DNA of 34,681 bases from Bacteroidota bacterium (GTDB taxonomy: Bacteria > Bacteroidota > Bacteroidia > Chitinophagales > Saprospiraceae). Positions within the stretch are counted from its first letter, which is position 1, and the number at the start of each line of letters is the position of its first letter. This document shows, piece by piece, positions 1 through 7,089 of this stretch. The position numbers and the translations under genes were made by a program. The notes under the pieces are model-generated. The model made no database searches. It was given only the letters and a program-made list of their open reading frames with translations, and had not been told where the DNA came from. The stretch is taken from NCBI GenBank assembly GCA_029781865.1, contig JAKOVW010000029.1, positions 1 through 34,681 on the forward strand. Reading direction: 5' to 3'.

Positions 1-1240
1 CGACAATAATCACTGCACCATCTACAATCAAACCGAAATCCAAAGCTCCCAAGCTCATCAAATTGCCGCTCACGCCAAAAACATTCATCATAATGATGGC
101 AAAGAGCATAGAAAGAGGAATAACAGATGCTACCAACAATCCGGCTCTTAAATTACCCAAGAACAACACCAGCACAAAAATGACTATCAAAGCACCTTCT
201 GCCAAATTGGTTTCAATAGTCCGAATGGCATTGTTGACCATTTTAGTTCTGTCTAAAAAAGGTTCTATCACGACACCTTCGGGCAATGTTTTTTCGATGA
301 GTGCAATTCTTTCTTTCACATTTTTGATGACATCATTGCTATTCGCTCCTTTCAACATCATTACTATGGCTCCGGCTACTTCGCCTTCATCGTTATAGGT
401 CATTGCTCCAAAACGAGTAGCATAGCCGATATTCAATGTAGCTACATCTTTCAGCAAAACAGGAATCCCATCTGAAGTAGATTTTACGGCAATATTTTCA
501 ATATCCTCTTTGTTTCCAATCAACCCCTCGCTTCGGATAAATAAAACAGTCGGACCTTTTTCAATATAAGCTCCTCCTGTATTTTGATTGTTGTTTTCCA
601 AAGCCTGAAAAATATCATTGATAGTGAGATTAAAGGATTGTAACTTTTGAGCATTCACCGCAATTTCATATTGCTTTAGCTTGCCACCAAAACTGCTGAC
701 TTCTGCCACGCCTTTTACCCCCAATAATTGTCTTCTTACAATCCAATCCTGAATCGTGCGTAGTTCAGTCACATCATATTTATTTTCAAAACCCGATTTT
801 GTCCGAACCATATATTGATAAATTTCACCCAATCCGGTGGAAATAGGTCCTAATTCAGGATTGCCAACACCTTCCGGAATTTCATCTTTTACAGATTGCA
901 ATCTTTCGCTTACCTGTTGCCTCGCCCAATACACATCTATATTATCGTCAAAAACAATAGTAACTAAGGACAAGCCAAACCGAGAAAAACTCCTGATTTC
1001 GTGAATACCGGCAATATTACTGCTCGCTTGTTCAATAGGAAAAGTAACCAAGCGTTCAATGTCGGTAGCCCCTAAAGCCGGAGCTACGGTGATGACTTGT
1101 ACCTGATTATTGGTAATATCGGGAACGGCATCAATAGGCAGTTTGGTGGTTTCATACACACCAAAAATGACAAGGGCAGCCGTAAACAGCCCTATGATGA
1201 GTTTATTCCTTACGGAAAACTCAATGATTTTATTAAGCAT
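1..1240 (-). CDS. CusA/CzcA-family heavy-metal efflux RND transporter (N-terminal part)
   Basis: This is the inner-membrane proton/metal antiporter of a tripartite Cus/Czc-type pump that exports cations such as Cu, Ag, Zn, Co or Cd. About 413 residues are present; the gene continues past the left edge, so it is cut by the window and not necessarily broken. The translation opens with MLNKIIEFSVRNK and one transmembrane helix, followed by the family-typical PIDAVPDITNNQVQV segment and a long periplasmic porter region. Near the window edge it reads GALDFGLIVDGAVIIV, the conserved TM4 region whose Asp lies in the proton relay. The start ATG at 1240 matches the usual family N-terminus. It is the fourth gene of a minus-strand run starting with a TetR regulator. 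Membrane-fusion and outer-membrane partners are not visible and would lie to the left. Metal specificity cannot be read from this part. Confidence 0.95.
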   Translation of the reverse strand, partial: MLNKIIEFSVRNKLIIGLFTAALVIFGVYETTKLPIDAVPDITNNQVQVITVAPALGATDIERLVTFPIEQASSNIAGIHEIRSFSRFGLSLVTIVFDDNIDVYWARQQVSERLQSVKDEIPEGVGNPELGPISTGLGEIYQYMVRTKSGFENKYDVTELRTIQDWIVRRQLLGVKGVAEVSSFGGKLKQYEIAVNAQKLQSFNLTINDIFQALENNNQNTGGAYIEKGPTVLFIRSEGLIGNKEDIENIAVKSTSDGIPVLLKDVATLNIGYATRFGAMTYNDEGEVAGAIVMMLKGANSNDVIKNVKERIALIEKTLPEGVVIEPFLDRTKMVNNAIRTIETNLAEGALIVIFVLVLFLGNLRAGLLVASVIPLSMLFAIIMMNVFGVSGNLMSLGALDFGLIVDGAVIIV

Positions 1241-1336
1241 ATTTTTTGAATTAATCATTAAATTAAATTTTGAAACTTGCCCGAAATTCAGGCGCAACAA
1301 TAGAAAGGCATATTAGCCTCCTTCAATAAAAAATGA

Positions 1337-1720
1337 TTAACCCAAGCGGGGTGGTTGCCAGATTTGGCTGAGGTAGTTATTGATAAAATTCCCTTCCTGA
1401 TAAAGAGGAATTGCAGATTGAATACTTTCAATAAAAGCTGTACTAACTACATTAAAAGTTGGAATAGGTACTACAAGCGATGTTGAATGAGCTGTGAGTG
1501 TTTTTAAAGGAAGATTATCGTGATGGTGATGCGGAATATCAGGATGAGAGCTTGGATTGGTATAGTGTTCTTTTAAAAAATTAATGAAAGAAATATCGCC
1601 TTGCAAGTCCTCATGCTCCAAATAATGTTGTATCAATGCCGGCAATTTTATCACCTCTCCAAACATGGTGTTTGCAGAAAGAAAGGTGAATAAAAAGAAT
1701 ATGGCAATGGTACGCTTCAT
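1337..1720 (-). CDS. Small exported His-rich protein of metal-efflux locus
   Basis: A protein of about 127 residues with an N-terminal signal peptide (MKRTIAIFFLFTFLSANTMFG), a HHHHDN cluster near residues 64-69 and a C-terminal IWQPPRLG. Short exported proteins of this kind commonly precede CusA-type genes in Bacteroidota; the His cluster suggests metal binding in the periplasm, which is inference. I chose the ATG at 1720 because the longer reading (to 1876) would overlap the preceding lipoprotein gene by 137 bases and would bury the signal peptide. The gene ends about 100 bases before the transporter start. Precise family and function are unknown. Confidence 0.75.
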   Translation of the reverse strand: MKRTIAIFFLFTFLSANTMFGEVIKLPALIQHYLEHEDLQGDISFINFLKEHYTNPSSHPDIPHHHHDNLPLKTLTAHSTSLVVPIPTFNVVSTAFIESIQSAIPLYQEGNFINNYLSQIWQPPRLG

Positions 1721-1739
1721 GGATACAAAATTACAATTT

Positions 1740-2195
1740 TCAATTAAAATAATGATGATATTCCTGATACGAAATTTGAAGTTGTAAAACAATTTCATTC
1801 GCTTTTGAAGCATCTGCTTCATCTTCCAATGATTTGACAATTTCAAGATGTGGATGCAACCATTTGTGTAATTCATCGTGGCTCTTACCGTCCATTGTGC
1901 AGCTTTTTATGAGCTGGCTGTTTTGGTCTTTTACCTGTTGAGCTAATGCTTTATAATCTGTGTGATTATTTTGGATATAAGCATTTACCAATTCTTCGCC
2001 TTTCATCACAAATGGCTTCATTTCTTCATTCACCAACCATTTCTCCCCATTGTTGAGTTCAATAGCTTCAGAACTTTCATCGTGTTGATGTTCTTCGTGG
2101 TTTTCTGTTGCCTGCTTTTCCGTTGATTTTTCGGTGGTATTATTACAACTCCACAAAAACAAAATGCTAATTCCTAAAACAAAAACTTTCTTCAT
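1740..2195 (-). CDS. His-rich putative lipoprotein of metal-efflux locus
   Basis: A protein of 151 residues beginning MKKVFVLGISILFLWSC; the Cys at position 17 follows a hydrophobic stretch and fits a permissive Bacteroidota lipobox, so the mature protein is probably membrane-anchored. Next comes an acidic, His-rich segment (NHEEHQHDESSE), then a soluble helical domain containing GEKWLVNEEMKPFV. The longer open frame to 2234 adds 13 residues that overlap the end of the TetR gene and precede the signal peptide, so the ATG at 2195 is preferred. It lies between the regulator and the small His-rich protein in the same operon. A periplasmic metal-binding or sensing role is inferred from composition and context only. 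Confidence 0.7.
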   Translation of the reverse strand: MKKVFVLGISILFLWSCNNTTEKSTEKQATENHEEHQHDESSEAIELNNGEKWLVNEEMKPFVMKGEELVNAYIQNNHTDYKALAQQVKDQNSQLIKSCTMDGKSHDELHKWLHPHLEIVKSLEDEADASKANEIVLQLQISYQEYHHYFN

Positions 2196-2220
2196 ATTTC
2201 TAATTTTTAATTCGTAATTT

Positions 2221-2811
2221 TTAATTTTTTTCAATCATTTTCAATATTCCATCTAAGACCGTTTTCCCGTCCTTGACAAGATTTGATTTATGTCCTGATA
2301 ATTTCCATTTCAGCACGGTCATTCTCATTCCTCCAATAATTATGGTGGTCAAGGTAGAAGCTCCAATCAATTTATTGTATTGACCTTGTTCTTGCCCTTG
2401 TTTGATGTTTTTAGAAACATAATCTTGCATCATATCCATAATTTCAGCTACTTTATTACTCAAACTTTCATCAAAATGGAAAATGCTTTCTGCAAAAATA
2501 ACACTCACTATTGCCGGTTTGTTTGTAAAAGTTTGTAGCTGGGAATTAAAAATTGCTCTTAATTCATCAGCACTTGTATCAGTCGGTTTAAATGAAATAG
2601 ACTGAATACGATTTTTCATTTCTTTTTTAAAATATTCCAGCAAGCTCAATAAAATTTCATTTTTGCTTTTGAAATGTCTGTACAATGCAGGCTCGGACAA
2701 ACCTATATCTTCTGCCAATGTCTTAATTGTCAGATTCTGAATACCATATTTTGAAATACGGTTGGTAGCCGCTTCCATTATTTCTATTTGTCTGTCTGTA
2801 AATTCTTGCAT
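2221..2811 (-). CDS. TetR/AcrR-family transcriptional regulator
   Basis: A 196-residue protein with a TetR-type N-terminal helix-turn-helix: the segment LTIKTLAEDIGLSEPALYRHF followed by KSKNEILLSLLEYF is the classic pattern (roughly residues 26-60). The remainder is an all-helical ligand and dimerisation domain without recognisable specificity. It is the first gene of a minus-strand run leading to the CusA-type transporter, and 25 bases separate it from the lipoprotein start, so it probably represses its own operon in response to metal or to another pump substrate. The inducer is unknown. The start at 2811 gives the standard TetR N-terminus. Confidence 0.9.
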   Translation of the reverse strand: MQEFTDRQIEIMEAATNRISKYGIQNLTIKTLAEDIGLSEPALYRHFKSKNEILLSLLEYFKKEMKNRIQSISFKPTDTSADELRAIFNSQLQTFTNKPAIVSVIFAESIFHFDESLSNKVAEIMDMMQDYVSKNIKQGQEQGQYNKLIGASTLTTIIIGGMRMTVLKWKLSGHKSNLVKDGKTVLDGILKMIEKN

Positions 2812-2870
2812 ACTTGTCTAATTTATTTTTATGTTAGTTAGTATTCACTCGCAAAAATAGAAACTAATTT
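2812..2870 (-). promoter_or_regulatory. Candidate promoter/operator of the TetR-metal efflux operon
   Basis: On the minus strand TATTTTTG (plus-strand 2852-2859) matches the Bacteroidota -7 pattern TAnnTTTG. Around it are repeated TTAGT half-sites (plus-strand 2834-2838 and 2838-2842) and an opposing ACTAA (2863-2867), consistent with a palindromic operator for the adjacent TetR protein. No clear -33 element was identified. The assignment rests on motif and position only. Confidence 0.35.
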
Positions 2871-2940
2871 TTTATTGGGCAAATAAAATTCAAAAAAAGT
2901 TTTGATTTACTGTTTACTCAATCCTGTGAGTGGAAAAAGA

Positions 2941-3000
2941 GTGGCTCTTTTGGTTTTGTGAAGTGTTGGCTTATGTGTCGGACAAAACCAAATGTGCCAC
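2941..3000 (+). repeat. Subterminal hairpin H1 (right end of C0)
   Basis: A 60-base hairpin with outer stem GTGGC/GCCAC and inner stem GGTTTTGT/ACAAAACC. Between the stems lies the family core, GCTCTTTTG on the 5' arm facing CAAATGTGC on the 3' arm, which pairs throughout except for two T-T oppositions. Related copies are at 7861, 14646, 15860, 18958, 22694 and 34335. There is no T-run after it, so it is unlikely to be a terminator. Confidence 0.75.
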
Positions 3001-3232
3001 TTGAGAGGTAGGAATAAAATTACTCATTTGCTTAATTTTTCTTTCAGCGGTGTTCGTGAATCGCTTCGCTTATTTGAATTAAAAAAAGTGCGTTGGGAAA
3101 AATAAAAAATACAGAAGGGTCGGTCCCGAAAGCATTCGGGATTGGCTTGCTCGTTGTATAATTGTCAAAATGGTTTGCTTTCTGTTTATGTTTTGGTCGT
3201 CTGTTCAATGTTCGGAGTGTCGTCTTACCATT
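3001..3232. other. Right-end sequence of large cassette C0
   Basis: No gene is seen here. Blocks such as CAGAAGGGT, CTCGTTGT and TGTCAAAATGGTTT recur in the same order at 14767-14860, just before site 6, so this looks like the homologous end region of a large cassette. It also holds a perfect small hairpin, CCCGAA-AGCA-TTCGGG, at 3125-3140, which is absent from the copy near 14780 and seems to be an insertion in this copy. Confidence 0.5.
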
Positions 3233-3438
3233 GGCTATAACGGCCGAGGCTTTGTGCAGGGCTGGACGTTTTTAACGTCCTGCCCCGGAACCGCAGCCCA
3301 ATAAAATTAATGAAGTTGATGGTAACAACAAAAAGTTGAGTGTTGCTTGTCCAGCCCCGAACTGAAGATGAATAGCATTACTGCTGCCGGGGCAGACCAA
3401 CGGTCTGCCAGCCTTGCACAAAGCCCTTTGTAAACTGC
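3233..3438 (+). repeat. attC-like site 1 (C0/C1 boundary)
   Basis: Left box GGCTATAAC (3233-3241), stem arms 3248-3265 and 3408-3425 (one mismatch), right box GTAAACTGC (3430-3438), which deviates from GTT. The centre is unusually long and carries extra hairpins: 3264-3280 (GGACGTT/AACGTCC), CTGCCCCGG at 3280-3288 facing CCGGGGCAG at 3387-3395, and 3392-3408 (GCAGACC/GGTCTGC). The left box predicts a cassette start GTTATAGCC to the left; it is not in the window. Confidence 0.75.
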
Positions 3439-3762
3439 TGGGCATAAAATGAGATTTTATTTTTTTTTTGAAACATTTAAAAGGTTAGGGGCTTAAAAAA
3501 TTGTGCTGCCGTCCAACCATACAATTTGCGAAAAAATAAAACTGCTTTTAATTTGTAGAAACCAAAGATGCCGAACAAAATTTTGCAGATGCGATGCCGG
3601 TATGTCCAGCCCAATAAAGAGGTGAAGCCGCCTTGCAGTTTACGTTTTGCGGCTTGGCGTAGTGGCGGATTTTTACCACAAATGTTGATACGAAGCACAC
3701 AGTTCAAATTTACGAAAAACTGTCATACGAAGCACTGCACCCGCCATTACGCCAAACCGCTG
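3431..3762. mobile_element. Cassette C1 (no gene)
   Basis: The unit is bounded by GTAAACTGC (3430-3438) and its exact reverse complement GCAGTTTAC (3635-3643). About 200 bases lie between them with no convincing open frame or ribosome-binding site. It could be an empty or promoter-only cassette or a remnant. The deviant GTAA start is mirrored at its end. Confidence 0.6.
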
Positions 3763-3770
3763 TTAGCGGT
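3635..3770 (+). repeat. attC-like site 2 (C1/C2 boundary)
   Basis: Left box GCAGTTTAC (3635-3643), six-base spacer, stem arms 3650-3668 and 3741-3759 with two non-Watson-Crick positions, two-base spacer, right box GTTAGCGGT (3762-3770). The centre contains ACCACAAATGTTGAT-type sequence shared with site 7. Confidence 0.85.
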
Positions 3771-3783
3771 TCGTTGTTCTTGT

Positions 3784-4476
3784 CTATTTGTTTTTCGCAA
3801 TTCTAAATCCAAGGTCTTCAATTTTAAATTTTAATGGGTGACTTCTTCTTCGGGTAGTCGCCATTACGCTCCGTTCTTGGTCAGACCAACCACCACCCCT
3901 GAAAATACGATATGAGCCATAAACTTCTCTATCATACAAGTCTGAACACCACTCCCAAACATTTCCCAACATATCATAAAGTCCCCACGCATTAGGTTGT
4001 TTTTGTCCAATGTTATGCGTTGTTTGGTTTGAGTTGTCTTTATACCAAGCTATCAAGTCCAATTCTCCGTATCTAATTCCTGTTGTTCCTGCCTTACAAG
4101 CATATTCCCATTCTGCTTCTGTAGGTAAACGAAAACCATTTGCTGTTTTTTCAAAGGTTATTTCCTCATTTTTTTCCTGGATTGCATAGCAAGGTGACAA
4201 GCCAAATAGAACAGAGATTTTATTGCAAAAATTTACTGCTTCTTTAAAAGTTACAGTTTCAACAGGTAGTAAATCTCCTCTAAATGTACTTGGATTTTCA
4301 TTGGTTATTTGAAAATATAAGTCTTGCGTTACTAGAAATTTGCTTAGCAAGAAAGGTTCAATTTCTACAGTCCATTTTTTTTTGATTCTGTCATCACGTA
4401 ATTCAATTATTCCTTTCGGTATTTCAACCATTTGGTCGAGAATTTTGCCTGTCATATTCATGCCTTTTGTATTCAT
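3784..4476 (-). CDS. Formylglycine-generating-enzyme/SUMF1-like domain protein
   Basis: A 230-residue protein with the SUMF1/FGE fold signatures: FRLPTEAEWEYACKAG, NAWGLYDMLGNVWEWCSD, then RIFRGGGWSD and a C-terminal LGFRIAKNK. The family covers sulfatase-activating oxygenases, ergothioneine synthases (EgtB) and many proteins of unknown role. The RGGGW region is followed by an Arg-rich stretch with no Cys, whereas genuine formylglycine-generating enzymes use two Cys there; sulfatase activation is therefore unlikely. No signal peptide is seen, so it is probably cytoplasmic. Its start overlaps the DUF4180 stop by four bases, so the two are translationally coupled. It ends 13 bases from site 2. 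Substrate unknown. Confidence 0.85.
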   Translation of the reverse strand: MNTKGMNMTGKILDQMVEIPKGIIELRDDRIKKKWTVEIEPFLLSKFLVTQDLYFQITNENPSTFRGDLLPVETVTFKEAVNFCNKISVLFGLSPCYAIQEKNEEITFEKTANGFRLPTEAEWEYACKAGTTGIRYGELDLIAWYKDNSNQTTHNIGQKQPNAWGLYDMLGNVWEWCSDLYDREVYGSYRIFRGGGWSDQERSVMATTRRRSHPLKFKIEDLGFRIAKNK

Positions 4477-4835
4477 TTGATTGAAAGAATATTTATTGCT
4501 TCTGTCGTAGAGTTAACAAAATTGATATGTCTTCCTTTATTACTTTCATATATGAAATCAGTTAGGCTTTTACTTGTGTATTTAGAGAAGTCGCCAACTA
4601 TAGCTAAACGAACCCGATAAGTCGAGAACTTTTGAAGTATTTCCCCTGCTATTCCATTTTTCAGGATAAAAAAATCAGGTGTTATATTTTTCTCGTGAAT
4701 AATAATCTTATCAAATCCTTGATAATACAAATCACCTAAAAGGTTTAATCCGTCTTCTATGTTGTTTATGATAGTATTTTCCGAAATTACTTCAGTAATT
4801 TGGGTGTCACTTATATTATGCGTTTGAATTTTCAT
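4473..4835 (-). CDS. DUF4180 domain protein
   Basis: A 120-residue cytoplasmic protein that matches the DUF4180 pattern throughout: early VISENTIINNIEDGLNLLG, then YYQGFDKIIIHEKNITPDFF, GIAGEILQKFSTYRVRLAIVGDFS and the C-terminal ESNKGRHINFVNS. The family resembles small STAS-like alpha/beta proteins and has no established biochemical role. Length is normal for the family. It lies between a membrane protein (20-base overlap with that gene's end) and the FGE-like gene (four-base overlap), forming a compact operon within one cassette. Confidence 0.9.
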   Translation of the reverse strand: MKIQTHNISDTQITEVISENTIINNIEDGLNLLGDLYYQGFDKIIIHEKNITPDFFILKNGIAGEILQKFSTYRVRLAIVGDFSKYTSKSLTDFIYESNKGRHINFVNSTTEAINILSIK

Positions 4836-5217
4836 TATATAAACTACGTTGGTATTTAATTGTTAGTAGAGAAACTACTATAAACGGTAATGTGGAAGCT
4901 AATATTTTGAGATTAAGACCAATTATTCCAATGAAAAACATAAACACTAATAAGAGACCTATGCAGGAAATTCCTAAATAAGTCAATTTTCGGCTTGGTG
5001 CATTTTGGAATAGAGTAATAAGTAAGAGTATTTGTCCTAAAAGAGGTATTAGTGTAAATGGGTGAACTGTTGATATAGGGTCAGTAAACATTTTTTTCAG
5101 TAATTCAAACTCCGTTTCTATTAAAAATGATTTATTGTCTTTACCCCACTCTAAATAACCAATTAGAGAGGCAACTACAAGCAGTATGTTTAATAACTTT
5201 CCTTTCATTCTTTCCAA
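4816..5217 (-). CDS. Four-helix membrane protein, unknown family
   Basis: A 133-residue hydrophobic protein with four likely transmembrane segments: near residues 7-21, 56-72, 80-100 and 103-122. The first is followed by a polar loop (EWGKDNKSFLIETEFELLKK), and the C-terminal tail is short. No catalytic motif was recognised. MERMKGK is the longest start; the Met at residue 4 is an alternative. It is the first gene of cassette C2, beginning 34 bases inside site 3, and its end overlaps the DUF4180 start. Function unknown. Confidence 0.7.
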   Translation of the reverse strand: MERMKGKLLNILLVVASLIGYLEWGKDNKSFLIETEFELLKKMFTDPISTVHPFTLIPLLGQILLLITLFQNAPSRKLTYLGISCIGLLLVFMFFIGIIGLNLKILASTLPFIVVSLLTIKYQRSLYNENSNA

Positions 5218-5250
5218 AAATATTGATCTTTGTAAAGTTAATTTACAATG

Positions 5251-5386
5251 ACCGCTAACGGTTTACGGCTTTGCGATGTGGCGGCATTTTAGCACAAAAG
5301 TTCAATAGAATTACTGATGTTGAATCTTGCACAAATGTTTCATAGTAGCACTTCACCCGCCATATTGCAAAACCGATGTTATGCGG
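5251..5386 (+). repeat. attC-like site 3 (C2/C3 boundary)
   Basis: Left box ACCGCTAAC (5251-5259), stem arms 5266-5284 and about 5357-5375, right box GTTATGCGG (5378-5386). The stem has one C/A and two G/T oppositions when the plus strand folds. The centre carries CACAAAAGTTCAATAGAA, shared with sites 4 and 8. Confidence 0.85.
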
Positions 5387-5421
5387 TCGGCTTTCGATTT
5401 CAGTCAGTTTTATCATTGTCT

Positions 5422-5628
5422 TTAACAGCAATTTGTCCCGGCTTGAATGGATGGACATTTCACTGTTCCATAGCTACAAAATACACAACAGTCGCCCTGT
5501 TTTGGCTTTAATACCTTTTTGCAGCTTTCGCACTCGTAAAAATATTGGCAAGCGTCTGTCGGCATAGTTTCTTCTTTCTTATGTCCACATTCAGGGCAAG
5601 TGATAGTTGATTGCAGGATTATGTTCAT
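5422..5628 (-). CDS. GDCCVxC-domain small Cys-rich protein
   Basis: A 68-residue protein with a zinc-ribbon-like CPECGHKK near the N-terminus, CESCKKVLKP in the middle and the hallmark KQGDCCVFCSYG. It matches the family annotated as GDCCVxC domain-containing (seleno)protein, which often accompanies mercuric transport genes. Every family Cys is encoded as Cys here; no in-frame TGA was noticed. It starts within the stop region of the MerTP gene (four-base overlap), so co-expression is likely. A role as cytoplasmic thiol carrier or metal ligand is inference. Confidence 0.88.
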   Translation of the reverse strand: MNIILQSTITCPECGHKKEETMPTDACQYFYECESCKKVLKPKQGDCCVFCSYGTVKCPSIQAGTNCC

Positions 5629-6224
5629 TTTATTTCTTTTTTGTCGGTTACGGAATAGCCTGTTTTAGTTATGGCTTTTTCTATCTCTTGAATGTCGGTT
5701 TGAGTTCTATCAAATTCTATGATTGCGTTGCCGTTGTCGTAAGAAACATTCGTCTTAATTATTCCTGTCAGTTTATTTACTTCGTGATTTACGTTTTCTT
5801 CACAACCTGCACAAGTCATTCCGTTAATTGTAAATTCTGCTGTTTTAATGTTTGATTGGTCGGTTATGATTGTTTGACTTTCTGTCTTTGGAAAGAATAT
5901 GTGGACATAACTTGGAAACGCAAGCATCAGTCCTGCAAAAACTGTTACGAAACCCAAAAACTTTTTTGTCTGAATAAAGGGTGTTTTTTCAGTTGTGTCG
6001 CAGCAGTCAATTTGTTTTTGAGGTTTCAGTTTTTGATACCAAGCAAACGCAAGAACCAAAACTGTCAAGCCAATTAAATATGGTCTGAATGGGTCAAGCC
6101 AAGAGAAAGTAGAAGCAAGTCCACTTGTTCCAGCCAACAGAGCCAAAACAGGTGTAATGCAGCATAGTGATGCCGAAATTGCTGTCAAAAGTCCAAGTCC
6201 TGCAAGTTTATTATCTGATTTCAT
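5625..6224 (-). CDS. merTP: MerT-MerP fusion mercuric transport protein
   Basis: A 199-residue membrane protein combining two Mer functions. Residues 1-110 form a MerT-like domain with three transmembrane helices; the vicinal Cys pair in ASLCCITP in the first helix and a second pair in DCCDTT in the cytoplasmic loop fit Hg(II) transfer. The C-terminal part is a heavy-metal-associated (MerP-like) domain with GMTCAGC and EENVNHEVNKLTG. Such fusions are known in Bacteroidota and take up Hg(II) for reduction. No mercuric reductase or MerR lies in this cassette, so the system would depend on genes elsewhere. The start at 6224 lies 42 bases inside site 4. Confidence 0.9.
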   Translation of the reverse strand: MKSDNKLAGLGLLTAISASLCCITPVLALLAGTSGLASTFSWLDPFRPYLIGLTVLVLAFAWYQKLKPQKQIDCCDTTEKTPFIQTKKFLGFVTVFAGLMLAFPSYVHIFFPKTESQTIITDQSNIKTAEFTINGMTCAGCEENVNHEVNKLTGIIKTNVSYDNGNAIIEFDRTQTDIQEIEKAITKTGYSVTDKKEIK

Positions 6225-6265
6225 TTTCTTACTGTCAATGTCGTTGGTTGTTGTCTTTTAAGCTG

Positions 6266-6402
6266 CCGCATAACGGTTCCCGGCTTTGCGTAGTGGCGGA
6301 TTTATAGCACAAAAGTTCAATCGAAGAACTGTACTTGAACCTTGCACAAAACTGTCATACTAAGAACTGAACCCGCCATTACGCAAAACCGATGTTAGCG
6401 GT
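6266..6402 (+). repeat. attC-like site 4 (C3/C4 boundary)
   Basis: Left box CCGCATAAC (6266-6274), stem arms 6281-6299 and 6374-6391, right box GTTAGCGGT (6394-6402). The centre has CACAAAAGTTCAATCGAA followed by CTTGAACCTTGCACAAA, forming a weak inner stem. Confidence 0.85.
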
Positions 6403-6411
6403 TCGGGCTTT

Positions 6412-7089
6412 TTACTCGTTATACTCAATTGCTTTGTTTATGTAGTCAATTAGTGGTTTTGAGGTCTTAAAAATGTCCAAGATTTTCGCAACGCAGTCTT
6501 TGCTTGTTAGCATTTTATCGCTTACGATTTCCTTAGTACAAAACCCTTTCATTTTCAAAAGTTCGCTTGCTGGATTTGTTTCGTCATAACCGTCTGGTAT
6601 TTTTTTTAGTTTACCTACACCTTGTATTCCACTTGGAAAAATCGCTTTAAACTTTGGTGATGTTATAATTTTATTGATGTCATTGAATGAATAGTCTATT
6701 TCTTGACGTATTTTTTTAAGAAGTTCAGGTGTTGTCTGCCAAATTCCGCCACCTAAAAAGTTAGCACCTGGCTCAATTTGAATATAATATCCTGCCGTGT
6801 TGCCGTGAAAACCATTTTTGTTGAATACAATTAAAACATAGTTTTTGTATGGTGTCTTGTCTTTTGAAAATCGTAAATCTCTGTTTACTCTTGTCAAACA
6901 CTTTTTGGGGTCTAAATTGGCTTTTGAAATAGATTGGTCAAATTGCGATAATCCTGTCAAAAGGTTTTCAGTCAATTCTAAAATGTCAGTTTTGTAATGC
7001 TCGTATAAATCTCGATTTTGTTCAAACCAATCTTTTGAGTTATTCTTTTTCAGTTTTGAAAGGAAATCAAGTGAAGTCTGCTTAATCAT
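6412..7089 (-). CDS. DUF2461 domain protein
   Basis: A 225-residue protein of the DUF2461 family. Recognisable family segments are SLDFLSKLKKNNSKDWFEQNRDLY at the N-terminus, CLTRVNRDLRFSKDKTPYKNY in the middle, and GYYIQIEPGANFLGGGIW. The length is usual for the family and no signal or membrane segment is present. The biochemical function of DUF2461 is not established. Its start overlaps the end of the DUF1905/YdeI gene by eight bases, and these two families are plausible chromosomal housekeeping-type cargo. Confidence 0.92.
   Translation of the reverse strand: MIKQTSLDFLSKLKKNNSKDWFEQNRDLYEHYKTDILELTENLLTGLSQFDQSISKANLDPKKCLTRVNRDLRFSKDKTPYKNYVLIVFNKNGFHGNTAGYYIQIEPGANFLGGGIWQTTPELLKKIRQEIDYSFNDINKIITSPKFKAIFPSGIQGVGKLKKIPDGYDETNPASELLKMKGFCTKEIVSDKMLTSKDCVAKILDIFKTSKPLIDYINKAIEYNE

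Larger units (their letters stand above)
3763..5378. mobile_element. Cassette C2
   Basis: Starts at GTTAGCGGT (3762) and ends with ACCGCTAAC (5251-5259), exact reverse complements. It carries three overlapping minus-strand genes: a membrane protein, a DUF4180 protein and an FGE-like protein. Confidence 0.7.
5379..6394. mobile_element. Cassette C3 (mercury)
   Basis: Bounded by GTTATGCGG (5378) and CCGCATAAC (6266-6274), exact reverse complements. It holds two overlapping minus-strand genes for a MerT-MerP fusion and a GDCCVxC protein. Confidence 0.7.

Noticed and set aside
1721..1876. Longer start for the small His-rich protein
   Set aside because: It would overlap the lipoprotein gene heavily and put 52 residues before a good signal peptide.
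2941..3000. H hairpins as Rho-independent terminators
   Set aside because: No T-run follows them, their core is conserved in sequence, and they are placed relative to cassette ends rather than gene ends.
3477..3834. Short frames on both strands in C1 and site 2
   Set aside because: They run through the palindrome and into the FGE gene; the residues simply reflect the repeat sequence.
5317..5511. Plus-strand frame in site 3 starting MLNLAQM, with a near copy at about 19119
   Set aside because: Both arise because the same site repeat is read in the same frame; they cross the recombination box and have no supporting context.
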